A DNA stretch of 64,000 nt from Clostridia bacterium (GCA_017621495.1 JAGATB010000039.1:32660-96659); one strand, 5' to 3'. Shown: positions 45,947 to 54,266, counted from the first letter of the stretch. Numbers and translations are program-made. The notes: generated by a model from the letters alone, not told the origin.

Positions 45947-47170
45947 CTACTTCTCTTTTTTTACATATATTTCATCGTTACTTAAATAAAGTTCATCTAT
46001 AATATCTCTTAATTTATCTACCGGATTAGAAGAACCTGCGCAGTATCCAATCAGCCAATCAAACGGATTTCTCCAATAAAGCTGCACATACCCACACAAC
46101 TCAAGTGTACCATTCATTTCCTTTACAAATTCATCAAATAATTCATATTCCAATACTTTGTTTCCTTCCTCGTTTCCTTTCTTGTTTTCTTCCTTGTTTT
46201 TTTCAAACTGAAAACCTGCGAAAAAATGATAGAAATTAAGCATTATAAGTGCTTTTCTTATAACATCATTTGAGGCATTTCCTTTTGAAATATTTTTTAA
46301 TTGCTCTCTTTGAGGAAAATTTCTTTTAATTAGCAAGGGGAATTTTGAAGCTGTTTTGTCGCTTATACTACGTTTAAATATATTCTCTCCGTTCTGTGTT
46401 GCCCTTGCTGCATAACCATATATAACTTCAAGCAGTTCATCTTCGTTTGAAATTACTTTTTGAGAATCATCAAAATGCTGTACTTCGTCAGTCGCTATCT
46501 TATAACACTTAGGCAATAAGTCTTTGATTTTTTCAATAGCAGTACTGTTTTGCCTTGTAAATCCTTCCTTGTTTTTTACAATGTAATCAACAAGCTCCGC
46601 TCTGTTTTTAATAGCATCAACACTATTTGCAATTACGACAGACATACATTCTGCATCGGGATTAACAACACTTTCTTTATTTTCGATTTCAACTATAATT
46701 TCCTGTGCAATATGATAGGATAAGTCGTTCTTTAAACAAAAGTAATAAACCGCTTCATTTATTGATTTAAAATTAAATGCCCGTTCCAGATATCCTTTAA
46801 CAAAAAATTCTTCGGTTTCTTTCTCGTTCATAGAAAGTGCAAAACAGATTTTATATACTGTCTCTCTATCGTTATATGTATTTTCAGGAGTGTCCTCAGT
46901 TTTGCTTATCCATCTCTTAATTGTTTTTTCTTTGACATCAATATTTTTATCTGCAAAGCATTTCAAGATAAACTCTGAAATACCATCATTATCTGAAGAA
47001 TCAAAATCATATCCTAATGACTTGATTTTTTTCAAACAAGCATCCTTAAATACAGTTATATAATCCAAATTAATAATATAATCCAATGCAGGAACATCTT
47101 CATTCTCCGGCATTTCGAAAATATTGTCAAATGCAAGGCAGGTTGCATTTCCGTCTTCATACTTGCCCAT
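45947..47170 (-). CDS. Conserved partner of the kinase-STAND protein, unknown
   Basis: 407 aa, soluble and acidic. An internal region (about 75-130) with KTIKRWISK and RETVYKICFALSMNEKETEEFF reads like a helix-turn-helix plus helical bundle; the remainder is helical with a Lys/Glu/Asn low-complexity insert (EENKKGNEEGN). I recall hypothetical proteins of this type in Clostridia but no function. It has a good promoter and site, and heads the transcript that includes the kinase. It may be the regulator or substrate of the kinase. Confidence 0.55.
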   Translation of the reverse strand: MGKYEDGNATCLAFDNIFEMPENEDVPALDYIINLDYITVFKDACLKKIKSLGYDFDSSDNDGISEFILKCFADKNIDVKEKTIKRWISKTEDTPENTYNDRETVYKICFALSMNEKETEEFFVKGYLERAFNFKSINEAVYYFCLKNDLSYHIAQEIIVEIENKESVVNPDAECMSVVIANSVDAIKNRAELVDYIVKNKEGFTRQNSTAIEKIKDLLPKCYKIATDEVQHFDDSQKVISNEDELLEVIYGYAARATQNGENIFKRSISDKTASKFPLLIKRNFPQREQLKNISKGNASNDVIRKALIMLNFYHFFAGFQFEKNKEENKKGNEEGNKVLEYELFDEFVKEMNGTLELCGYVQLYWRNPFDWLIGYCAGSSNPVDKLRDIIDELYLSNDEIYVKKEK

Positions 47171-47196
47171 TTTATCACCTACTTTTGTTTTTCTAC

Positions 47197-47225
47197 ATTA
47201 TATCATTAATTATCAAAAAATTCAA
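47197..47225 (-). promoter_or_regulatory. Promoter of the 407-aa/kinase operon
   Basis: TTGAAT, 17-bp spacer, TATAAT on the minus strand, about 27 bp upstream of the ATG. Confidence 0.75.
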
Positions 47226-47295
47226 TGAAATAACCATATTTTATCACCCTGCTGATTAAAAAATATATTTGATATGATTTTTACTTAAATGTGAT

Positions 47296-47327
47296 AAAGG
47301 CTTTGCTATCTGCTTAGCAAAGCCTTT
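47296..47327 (-). terminator. Terminator of the 47340-48095 gene
   Basis: AAAGGCTTTGCTA/TAGCAAAGCCTTT, a perfect 13-bp stem with a 6-nt loop, 13 bp after the stop. Only a short T tract. Confidence 0.7.
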
Positions 47328-47339
47328 TATCTATGAGAT

Positions 47340-48095
47340 TTATCCGTTGGAAAGTGTTACAATCAAAGTTTTGTCGTTCTTTGTGTAACTCACTCTGACA
47401 TTTTCCTGTGTTTTGTTGTTTGAAAGTGTAAAGATAAACATACCAAATATTTCGTTTTCTGTGTTAATTAAGAATCCTGCACTTGCAAGGTATGTTTCTA
47501 TATACTCAATCACTTGCTTTCCTGTTACTCCGTTGTAAGTGTAAGCACCATTTTCAGCCTTAACTGCTGCTATATTGAAACAAGCACCGAAATCCGGAGT
47601 TTGTGTTTCTGAATAGTAACCGGGGATATCTGCATTTGGAATTGTTAAACCTTTCATTTCACCCGTGATAATTACTGTCTGAGTGGCATTATCCCAATCC
47701 ACCTTGTATCCTGTACATTCCGCAATAGCTCTCACCGGAACTAATGTCCTCATATTAATTATCTGTGGCGGAACATCTGTAAAAATAGAACGATCTTCAT
47801 TTTCGTTTCTGTAGCTGATATAATTGCTGCCAATACCTAATGTCATCATGCCAAACTCAGTTGCTACATTTACAATCTGATTTGCGTCATCCCAGAGAAC
47901 AGTGCATCCCATTGCTTCAAATATTGCTCTTACAGGCACAAGTGTTCTTCCGTTTCTGATAACAGGGGGTTGATCAAAATAAACTTCTTCACCATTTAAT
48001 GTAACCTTGATTCCCGATGCAAAGCATGTTACAGGAACCAACATTGAAACTGCCAACACCAATACCATTACTAAACTTGTTATTTTCTTTTTCAT
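47340..48095 (-). CDS. Secreted copper-amine-oxidase N-domain protein
   Basis: 251 aa. A signal peptide (cleavage near CFA-SGI) is followed by two-lobed Cu_amine_oxidN1 repeats (VIRNGRTLVPVRAIFEAMG and IINMRTLVPVRAIAECTG) and a C-terminal alpha/beta domain. In Bacillota these domains occur in exported proteins and are thought to be structural wall modules rather than copper enzymes. ATG 48095 has AAAGGTGAAGG upstream. One of five proteins with this domain in the 36-54 kb stretch. Confidence 0.8.
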   Translation of the reverse strand: MKKKITSLVMVLVLAVSMLVPVTCFASGIKVTLNGEEVYFDQPPVIRNGRTLVPVRAIFEAMGCTVLWDDANQIVNVATEFGMMTLGIGSNYISYRNENEDRSIFTDVPPQIINMRTLVPVRAIAECTGYKVDWDNATQTVIITGEMKGLTIPNADIPGYYSETQTPDFGACFNIAAVKAENGAYTYNGVTGKQVIEYIETYLASAGFLINTENEIFGMFIFTLSNNKTQENVRVSYTKNDKTLIVTLSNG

Positions 48096-48300
48096 AACCT
48101 TCACCTTTCCTTTACTCATTGTTTTCTTCCTTTACTTCTTTCAGTTCTTTATACTTTTACTCTGCATTACCAAGTTGAGTATATAATATATAAATGCGAA
48201 CTCCATAAATATTTCCATAATTTCTTCCGGATGCTTCAATGTTTCCGGCTGTATCACATTTCCTGCTGCGAAAAAGTTCTATTCAAATAGCATACTCTTT

Positions 48301-48447
48301 TCACGTAAATGCTGCGTATAACCTATAAAAATTCAATCTGCTGTTCTGTTGGTAGAGAACTATCCATTTTCGCAGTTCATTTTCCATATTCGATAATGAA
48401 TCAAAGAGAAACAGCCTTTCATCACTGTCTAAATAGATCTTTGGCAT
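48301..48447 (-). CDS. 48-aa frame with sequestered ribosome site
   Basis: AAAGGGG stands eight bases before the ATG of a 48-codon frame (start MPKIYLDSDERLFLFDSLSN). No family recognised. The region to its left (48120-48300) contains remnants of another frame (GRNYGNIYGVRIYILYTQLG) with stops, so this may be the surviving 5' part of a decayed gene. The rest of the 48096-48526 gap holds nothing else I can support. Confidence 0.4.
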   Translation of the reverse strand: MPKIYLDSDERLFLFDSLSNMENELRKWIVLYQQNSRLNFYRLYAAFT

Positions 48448-48454
48448 AAAATAA

Positions 48455-48494
48455 ACCCCTTTCGTATTTGGTAACTCCATTATACAAAAGGGGT
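48455..48494 (-). promoter_or_regulatory. Hairpin masking the ribosome site of the 48-aa frame
   Basis: ACCCCTTTTGTAT and ATACGAAAGGGGT pair at 12 of 13 positions around a 14-nt loop, and the right arm is the ribosome site. This could be a translational switch, or a dyad operator since TATAAT lies at its loop edge. Confidence 0.45.
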
Positions 48495-48526
48495 ATGGTC
48501 AGTTATTGTCCAACCTAAAAATATTT

Positions 48527-49438
48527 TTATAAAATTTTCACATTATCTCCTTGTGTCCTTAACCACATCAGCACGCCATCTCCATAACACTCTGCCTTGA
48601 TGGTTGTTTTATTGCCGTTTTGTGCAACAATTTCAGCTGTAGGTATTCTATCCAATATTGCCTCAAGAGAAGGTCCTGAAAACTCAAATCTAATTGACTT
48701 AAGCGGTCCTGAATACATGAACTGCACTCTTTTCCTGAACTCGCCTTCTTCAAATCTTTCAGAATAAGGTATATTAAATTTTTCTTCATGACACTTAACA
48801 TTAGTTATTCTGTCAACTCGAAATACTGCAGGATAGTCCTTTGAGTCATCTGCAAACCAGGCAATCAGATAGAAATAATATTCTGAGAACATAATTGCAA
48901 GCGGTTTTACAGTTCTATGTGTTATCTTATGATCTTGCCGTTCATAATCAAAAGTAATTATATTTTTGTTATGAATACACTCACTTAATTCCCATATTGC
49001 ATTTAGTAATGGTTTATTATGCTTAAGCGGAACATAGTGGAATTTCTCATTGAGTATCATTTCCTTGATGTTCATGCGTGCCGATGGCGTTGCTTGATGC
49101 AAAAGCTTGTCAATTAGTCCTTCAAGTTCGTCTTTGTTATACGCTCGACTCTCAATCAATATCTTTGATATTCCAAGTATCTCTTCGTTTGTGAGAAATT
49201 CCTTATCTTTTTTAACGAGATAATATCCATTCTTTACGTAACTGTATTCAACGGTTATATCATCCCCATTTTCATAGCATTCAGCAAGATACACTCTCAA
49301 ATCGTCAATATCTCTCTGTACGGATTTTTCACTGATTTCAAATTCGTTTGCAAACTCTTTTTTATTAACAGTTTCTCCTCTATTAAGTCTTTCATAAAGA
49401 TTCAACAATCGAAAAGTTTTTGTGTTATTCAAATTCAA
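48527..49438 (-). CDS. WYL-domain transcriptional regulator
   Basis: 303 aa. N-terminal helix-turn-helix of DeoR/HTH_11 type (KKEFANEFEISEKSVQRDIDDLR), central WYL domain (THRTVKPLAIMFSEYYFYLIAWF) and C-terminal WCX extension. WYL regulators bind nucleic acid or nucleotide ligands and often control defence genes. The start is a TTG after GCGAGGTG, the only frame start after the predicted -10 element. A 12-bp perfect dyad overlies its promoter. Confidence 0.88.
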   Translation of the reverse strand: MNLNNTKTFRLLNLYERLNRGETVNKKEFANEFEISEKSVQRDIDDLRVYLAECYENGDDITVEYSYVKNGYYLVKKDKEFLTNEEILGISKILIESRAYNKDELEGLIDKLLHQATPSARMNIKEMILNEKFHYVPLKHNKPLLNAIWELSECIHNKNIITFDYERQDHKITHRTVKPLAIMFSEYYFYLIAWFADDSKDYPAVFRVDRITNVKCHEEKFNIPYSERFEEGEFRKRVQFMYSGPLKSIRFEFSGPSLEAILDRIPTAEIVAQNGNKTTIKAECYGDGVLMWLRTQGDNVKIL

Positions 49439-49457
49439 AATAATCACCTCGCAAAAC

Positions 49458-49496
49458 ATTATACACCAGCACATGGACACATTCTGTCCATGTGCT
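49458..49496 (-). promoter_or_regulatory. WYL gene promoter with perfect operator dyad
   Basis: TATAAT at 49458-49463 (minus strand). AGCACATGGACA/TGTCCATGTGCT, a perfect 12-bp inverted repeat with a 5-nt centre, lies at 49468-49496 over the -35 area. It could be the WYL operator or the terminator stem of the upstream gene, but it has no T tract on the minus strand. Confidence 0.55.
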
Positions 49497-49523
49497 TTAT
49501 TTTATCATAACTAAATAAAAACA

Positions 49524-50546
49524 TCAATGTTTTTTATGAAATTTACAGCCCATTATTATTTGGTCATCTACGATAATGCTTTTCACATCATTTATATTAA
49601 TTATTTCGTTAAACTCAAAAGATATTGTGTTAATGCCGTCCCGTAATGGTGTGTATTGAATAGCATAATCTTTATTGGTTATTAAAATTTCATGTCCGCT
49701 GTTGAATTGGATTTTAATATCATTTATGTTGTCTATTTGTTCCCCCGTTATAGTTATCCATAAGGAGATGGGAGAAATATCTATATTAGATATCTCGCTT
49801 TTTCCACTATTTATTTTTTTATTTACTTCCTGTGTTATTCCGGAATTGACATATTCAAAATCCCATTCAAAGGTAAATTTGCAATCGGAAATCTTGTGGG
49901 ATTCTGATGTTTTTTCATCGGGGATTAAATTTATCTTTTTTAATCCCTCTAATTCAAAAATAAGCTTTTGATTTACAATTTCACCTATTCCTGTTCTAAT
50001 GTATATCATGGTATATTTGTTATCTTCTTTACTTATAACTTTACTATAAGCATAACCACCGTTTCCAATTTTCTTGTCACCATTTCTATATTGTATTTTT
50101 AATTTTTGTTTTTCCCAAGAAAGACTTTCGTTTAGTTGTATATTCTCATTCATTTCAACCTCGTACAATACATATATTCCGTGATTATCTGCAAGAGTCT
50201 GAATGACATTTACAGTTATATCCTTATCCGCCTTTGAAATCATAGGAGCATCAAAAGCTCCGTTCATCAATTTCATTTGTTCAGCAGACGGATTGTTAAA
50301 GTATTCCATCAGCTTATGGTGCCAGCCCGATGTTGCAGCAATAACGGTTAAACTTGCGATTGATAGAATGAGTGCAGTAACAAGTGCCGAATTTATAAAT
50401 CTTCTTCTCATAAATAATCTCCTTTCTGCAGGGTCAGCGTTTATGCTATTATTTACCTTTTCTGCAATGGCTTGAGAGTTCGGAGTCTCCGCATAGTCAT
50501 TTAAGCCCAATTCATCATTGAGCATACGTAGCCTTTTATTATTCAT
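49524..50546 (-). CDS. DUF4179-type anti-sigma factor
   Basis: 340 aa. A short cytoplasmic N-terminus (about 1-50), one TM helix (about 55-75; INSALVTALILSIASLTVI) and an extracytoplasmic DUF4179-like domain (ADKDITVNVIQTLADNHGIYVLYEVE). These proteins are encoded with ECF-type sigma factors and hold them at the membrane. ATG 50546 has GGAGGG at correct spacing and overlaps the sigma gene by 8 bp. Confidence 0.85.
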   Translation of the reverse strand: MNNKRLRMLNDELGLNDYAETPNSQAIAEKVNNSINADPAERRLFMRRRFINSALVTALILSIASLTVIAATSGWHHKLMEYFNNPSAEQMKLMNGAFDAPMISKADKDITVNVIQTLADNHGIYVLYEVEMNENIQLNESLSWEKQKLKIQYRNGDKKIGNGGYAYSKVISKEDNKYTMIYIRTGIGEIVNQKLIFELEGLKKINLIPDEKTSESHKISDCKFTFEWDFEYVNSGITQEVNKKINSGKSEISNIDISPISLWITITGEQIDNINDIKIQFNSGHEILITNKDYAIQYTPLRDGINTISFEFNEIININDVKSIIVDDQIIMGCKFHKKH

Positions 50547-51093
50547 TATAAACCCTCCCGTTCTGCATAATAGCATTTTTAAGTTTTTCTTTTCCGCGTG
50601 ATAGCTTTGATTTTACGGTAGAAATATTAATGTTCATTACATCCGAAATACTCCTGATTTTTTCATTGTAATAGTAATATCGTATAAATATTTCACTGTC
50701 TGGCTCTCCGAGAGCTGCAATCATATCAAGTAGAAATTTTTTGTCCTCATTCTTTAATAATATATCCTGCGGGCTGTCAGAATCAGAAGCTATGTTTTCA
50801 TCAAGCTCATCACTTACCACAATTTTCCGCAATTTATTTTTTGCTATATTCCTTGCAACCGCTCCAATATACGAACGAATACAACCCTTTTTCTCGTCTA
50901 TACTTTCGGTATTTTTCCATAGTTGGAGAAATGTATCAGAGATAGCTTCTTCAATATCCTCTTTTGGTGCTACACTGCCGATAGTGTTATAGATTACAAC
51001 ACTCACATAGGGGGTATATAGTTTAATTACATCTTCCAAGGTGTTTCTATTTTTGCTTTTCAGATTATGTAATAATTTAATTTCGTTTATCAC
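50539..51093 (-). CDS. ECF-type sigma-70 factor
   Basis: 184 aa with region 2 (EEAISDTFLQLWKNTESI) and region 4 helix-turn-helix (RSISDVMNINISTVKSKLSRGKEKLK). The start is a GTG after AAAGGAGG. Together with the overlapping DUF4179 protein it forms a sigma/anti-sigma switch responding to envelope stress. Upstream, GCAACC about 20 bp before a TATAAT-like element resembles an ECF -35, so it may be autoregulated. Confidence 0.9.
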   Translation of the reverse strand: MINEIKLLHNLKSKNRNTLEDVIKLYTPYVSVVIYNTIGSVAPKEDIEEAISDTFLQLWKNTESIDEKKGCIRSYIGAVARNIAKNKLRKIVVSDELDENIASDSDSPQDILLKNEDKKFLLDMIAALGEPDSEIFIRYYYYNEKIRSISDVMNINISTVKSKLSRGKEKLKNAIMQNGRVYNE

Positions 51094-51202
51094 CCTTTTG
51101 AGCCTCCTTTCATAAAAATAGCGTTATTTTTATTACTCGCTATTATATACACAGAAAAATAGAAAAAGGTTGCATGATTTAAATAAATTAATTCTGTTTT
51201 TT

Positions 51203-51269
51203 AAAAAATGGTTTTGTCAATGTAATGACGAAATGGGTAATAAAATGTTTACAAATAGATTTCTGATGT
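51203..51269 (+). repeat. 67-bp direct repeat, copy 2 (right island boundary)
   Basis: 61/67 match to 33683-33749, same orientation, exact 17,520-bp offset with no gaps. Located in the gap between the sigma gene and an antitoxin relic. Confidence 0.8.
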
Positions 51270-51310
51270 GAATATATCACAGGTAATAAATACAATCTCG
51301 AAGAAAAATA

Positions 51311-51336
51311 ACACCTGCCTAATTAAAAGCAAGTGT
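51311..51336 (-). terminator. Terminator after the antitoxin relic
   Basis: ACACTTGC/GCAGGTGT 8-bp stem (one G-T pair), 10-nt loop, followed by TTATTTTT on the minus strand. Confidence 0.65.
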
Positions 51337-51358
51337 CATTCACATAAAACATTAAATT

Positions 51359-51650
51359 CTATACCCTTTGTTTTGGCTCAAATCTGATTTCATATCCCAA
51401 AACATCCAAAATGCTACATAATGTTTTTAGAGTAGGACTATTTTCTTTATTTTCAATTCTTGATATAACTTGTTGTTTGTTTCCACTTTTTTCGGCTAAT
51501 TCAGTTTGAGATAAATTGGCATCTTTTCTTATTTTTACAAGTTCGGCAAGTAATTTATATTCATTTCTGCTCTCTTGCCATAATGCATCAAACTCTGCAT
51601 CATTTTTGCCTTTTTCGATTTTATTGTTTTCTCTCTTCTGTAACCTTCAT
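51359..51650 (-). pseudogene. Frameshifted XRE-family antitoxin relic (HigA-like)
   Basis: The frame from about 51640 to the TAG at 51359 encodes an intact XRE helix-turn-helix: LLAELVKIRKDANLSQTELAEKSG then QQVISRIENKENSPTLKTL. It has no ATG, GTG or TTG in frame. An ATG at 51650 (MKVTEERKQ) stops after nine codons in another frame, so a 1-base change in the A-rich 5' part broke the gene. No RelE/HigB toxin lies next to it. Confidence 0.65.
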
Positions 51651-51668
51651 TAAATTTATTAAACGCTT

Positions 51669-52958
51669 TTATTTTGCACATTTTGAACAAGGTGTCAGTC
51701 CTGAAGAAGTTGCATCCTGCAAAGGTGTTTCAAAACTGTTCTTCCCACCGCATTCTGCATCTAAATGATACCTTTTGCCAGTTGGTGTTCTATAAACTTT
51801 GTAAGCATCGTTTATTGTATCATCAGGGCGAGTGCTATCATCTGGAATAATAGTGGTATCAAAATTTTCTCCAGACAATGCATTTGCTCCCGTTGAATAA
51901 TCAATACTTATATAGGGCTGTACGTTGTAACAATAAATACAAAACATTATTCCTTTACCGTTATCTTCTACAGAATAAGCTTCAAGTAGAACACCGTCAG
52001 CAACAAGATTATCTCCTGTAAATACAGGGGTTGCACGATATACCACATTATTATTTGTACTCTCAACGTAATCGTCAATCATATTTTCAAAAGGCAACAT
52101 GCCTTCAATGTTTAGATATCTTGTCCCTGTTATAAGATTACGATTGTTAGCATTTTCTCCTGTCAACTGAAAGCCTATCAAATGACATCTGTTATATAGA
52201 TAACCACCATCAACAACATCATATCTGTTGTTTACCCAGCCTGTAGGAGTTACTGAACTGATACTTTCCCGTTCCTGTGCTGGCATCAAGTCTGTGCCTA
52301 TTGAAGCCATTGCAACGTCACATCTCCCAAGTTCATCAAGGTCAGCATAAAACTCAAAAGAACCTTCTATAATCTCATAATCTTTGAAAAAAGGTTTATT
52401 GTTATTGATTTGAACATAAGGCTGACCACAATATGCAGGAACTAAATTCTTTACAATTTGGTATTCAGCATCATCAAATCCGTTGCTGATAATAGAAACT
52501 GTGTGTGTTGTGTTTTCCCAAGCAACACCTAAGTTAAAACCTTCTGCAACAAAACGAATAGGGAGCATTGTGCGTCCGTTTATGACAGTTGGTGCGACAT
52601 CAAGGACCGTTCTTTGATTGTTGAGGTAGGCAATGGTACTATCAATGGTAAGTTTTATAACATCTTCGTCCATCGCAAGTGTAACCGTACGTGTGCTGTC
52701 ATCCCAACCTACTGTTCCGCCAAAGGCTTCGATGATTGCTCTTATAGGGACAATAGTTCTGCCACCATTTACAATAGGTGTAGTTCCTCGACCATCATCA
52801 ATTTCCGTTTGAACACCATTTACTTTCATCATCGGATTATCAATCTGCAAATTTACTACAATATCTTCATTTGAAGTAGCAAATGCGGATATACTAATGC
52901 AAAAGATAGATAGACAAACAAGAAATATGGTCAGTAATACTTTATTATGTTTTTTCAT
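51669..52958 (-). CDS. Secreted DNA/RNA non-specific nuclease
   Basis: 429 aa. Signal peptide, two Cu_amine_oxidN1-like repeats (residues about 45-155), then a streptodornase/EndoNS_2-type nuclease domain with YNRCHLIGFQL and the metal-binding Asn in NNRNLITGTRYLN; the catalytic His is in RCH. A C-terminal 40-residue tail (YRTPTGKRYHLDAECGG...PCSKCAK) has His and four Cys like a small zinc knuckle. Exported nuclease for nutrient scavenging, competition or DNA-trap clearance. It lies 20 bp after the 385-aa gene sharing the same tail. Confidence 0.87.
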   Translation of the reverse strand: MKKHNKVLLTIFLVCLSIFCISISAFATSNEDIVVNLQIDNPMMKVNGVQTEIDDGRGTTPIVNGGRTIVPIRAIIEAFGGTVGWDDSTRTVTLAMDEDVIKLTIDSTIAYLNNQRTVLDVAPTVINGRTMLPIRFVAEGFNLGVAWENTTHTVSIISNGFDDAEYQIVKNLVPAYCGQPYVQINNNKPFFKDYEIIEGSFEFYADLDELGRCDVAMASIGTDLMPAQERESISSVTPTGWVNNRYDVVDGGYLYNRCHLIGFQLTGENANNRNLITGTRYLNIEGMLPFENMIDDYVESTNNNVVYRATPVFTGDNLVADGVLLEAYSVEDNGKGIMFCIYCYNVQPYISIDYSTGANALSGENFDTTIIPDDSTRPDDTINDAYKVYRTPTGKRYHLDAECGGKNSFETPLQDATSSGLTPCSKCAK

Positions 52959-52978
52959 AGTTAAATACCTATATTATC

Positions 52979-54136
52979 TTATTTAGCACATTTTGAACAT
53001 GGAGAAAGTCCAGAAATATTTGATGTTCTGTAACTGTTTTTTCCGCCGCAGTTGGGGTCTAAATGATATTTCTTTCCAGTTGGAGTTCTATAATAATATC
53101 CATCTGCTGAAGGATTGTTTGAGTTAGATGTATTATTTGTAATTTTGTTAGCAGCCTGAGCAGCTGACTGCGTCTCGTACCAGCCTGCGTTTTTATAAGC
53201 AGCCACTTCGGATTTGAAAATAGTTATAGTTCTACCATCAGGAGCATACATTATCTGCTGTGTTTCTGCTAATGTGCGATACCAACCCACATTTAAATAG
53301 GCAGGAACTTCGCTCTCCAAAACTTCGATAGTTCTACCATCCAATGCGTATAGTATAACCTTATTTTCAACTACTTCTACGGTTTCTTCAAGAGGTATCA
53401 TAACCACAAATACCATAGAACCATACGCATCGTAACTTGCACCAACATAATATCTTGGTGTTGTTTCTCCGCGCTTTGTATAACTGATTAAGACCATATC
53501 ATCTCTTGTTTCTGCTACTTCTTCAGCATATCCACCTAAAACTAATGCGGAATTGTCGTACAAGTAACTGTAATAGTCGTCATTTGCCATATCAGAATAC
53601 GAGTAAGCAAGTGCCTTAAACCCATTTTCGTTAGTTTCGCTTAACAATGGAATATTGTAGCATCTTCCCAAATCAGGAATATCAGGATAATCAGCATAGG
53701 CATACACGTCTTTTGAACATATTACGACTGTATTGTTCTTCTGGCTCCATTGCACATCAGCACCAAAGGCTTCTGCTACATATCTTGCCGGAGCAAGAGT
53801 TCTGCCGTCAATAACAACCGGAGAAATATCCATTTTGGTTAATTGATTATTGATATACATATCCATACTGTTTACGGTCATCTTTACAACTGTATCACCT
53901 TTGGTACAAATTGCAGAGCTTGTATTTCCATCCCATTCCACAACCGCACCCATTTTTTCAAAAATTGCTCTTATAGGCACCATTGTTCTGCCGTTGATAA
54001 TTTGAGGTTTAACATCAAACTCAATTTTAGCAGCATCTAAATAAACACTAATTTCTCCGTTGTCTGCAGACACAGGAAACATCATTGTTAAAAACAACAT
54101 AATTGTAATCATTAAAACTGATAATACCTTTTTCAT
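52979..54136 (-). CDS. Secreted Cu-amine-oxidase-N protein with zinc-knuckle tail
   Basis: 385 aa. Signal peptide, two Cu_amine_oxidN1 repeats (about 28-145), a middle domain, two 30-residue repeats (YALDGRTIEVLESEV and YAPDGRTITIFKSEV, each ending GWY), an Asn/Ser linker, and the tail YRTPTGKKYHLDPNCGG...PCSKCAK, nearly identical to that of the nuclease. Good promoter and AGGA site. Probably the first gene of a two-gene operon; a binding or scaffold protein for the nuclease is possible. Confidence 0.75.
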   Translation of the reverse strand: MKKVLSVLMITIMLFLTMMFPVSADNGEISVYLDAAKIEFDVKPQIINGRTMVPIRAIFEKMGAVVEWDGNTSSAICTKGDTVVKMTVNSMDMYINNQLTKMDISPVVIDGRTLAPARYVAEAFGADVQWSQKNNTVVICSKDVYAYADYPDIPDLGRCYNIPLLSETNENGFKALAYSYSDMANDDYYSYLYDNSALVLGGYAEEVAETRDDMVLISYTKRGETTPRYYVGASYDAYGSMVFVVMIPLEETVEVVENKVILYALDGRTIEVLESEVPAYLNVGWYRTLAETQQIMYAPDGRTITIFKSEVAAYKNAGWYETQSAAQAANKITNNTSNSNNPSADGYYYRTPTGKKYHLDPNCGGKNSYRTSNISGLSPCSKCAK

Positions 54137-54168
54137 AACTTTTCCTCCATTTGTAATTTATGCTAATA

Positions 54169-54197
54169 ATTATATCATACTACACTCATATTTTCAA
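54169..54197 (-). promoter_or_regulatory. Promoter of the secreted nuclease operon
   Basis: TTGAAA, 17-bp spacer, TATAAT on the minus strand, 33 bp before the ATG. Confidence 0.75.
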
Positions 54198-54232
54198 TGC
54201 TAAATGGTATTTTATATATTTTTAATATGACG

Positions 54233-54266
54233 ACACCCTCATAGGACAATCGTCCTTTGAGGGTGT
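54233..54266. terminator. Strong hairpin, likely bidirectional terminator
   Basis: ACACCCTCA/TGAGGGTGT outer stem and GGAC-AATC-GTCC inner stem, followed by TTGTTTT on the plus strand. Confidence 0.7.

Noticed and set aside
48120..48300. Second frame (GRNYGNIYGVRIYILYTQLG) upstream of the 48-aa stop
   Set aside because: Interrupted by stops on both sides, no start or ribosome site; treated as possible gene debris only.
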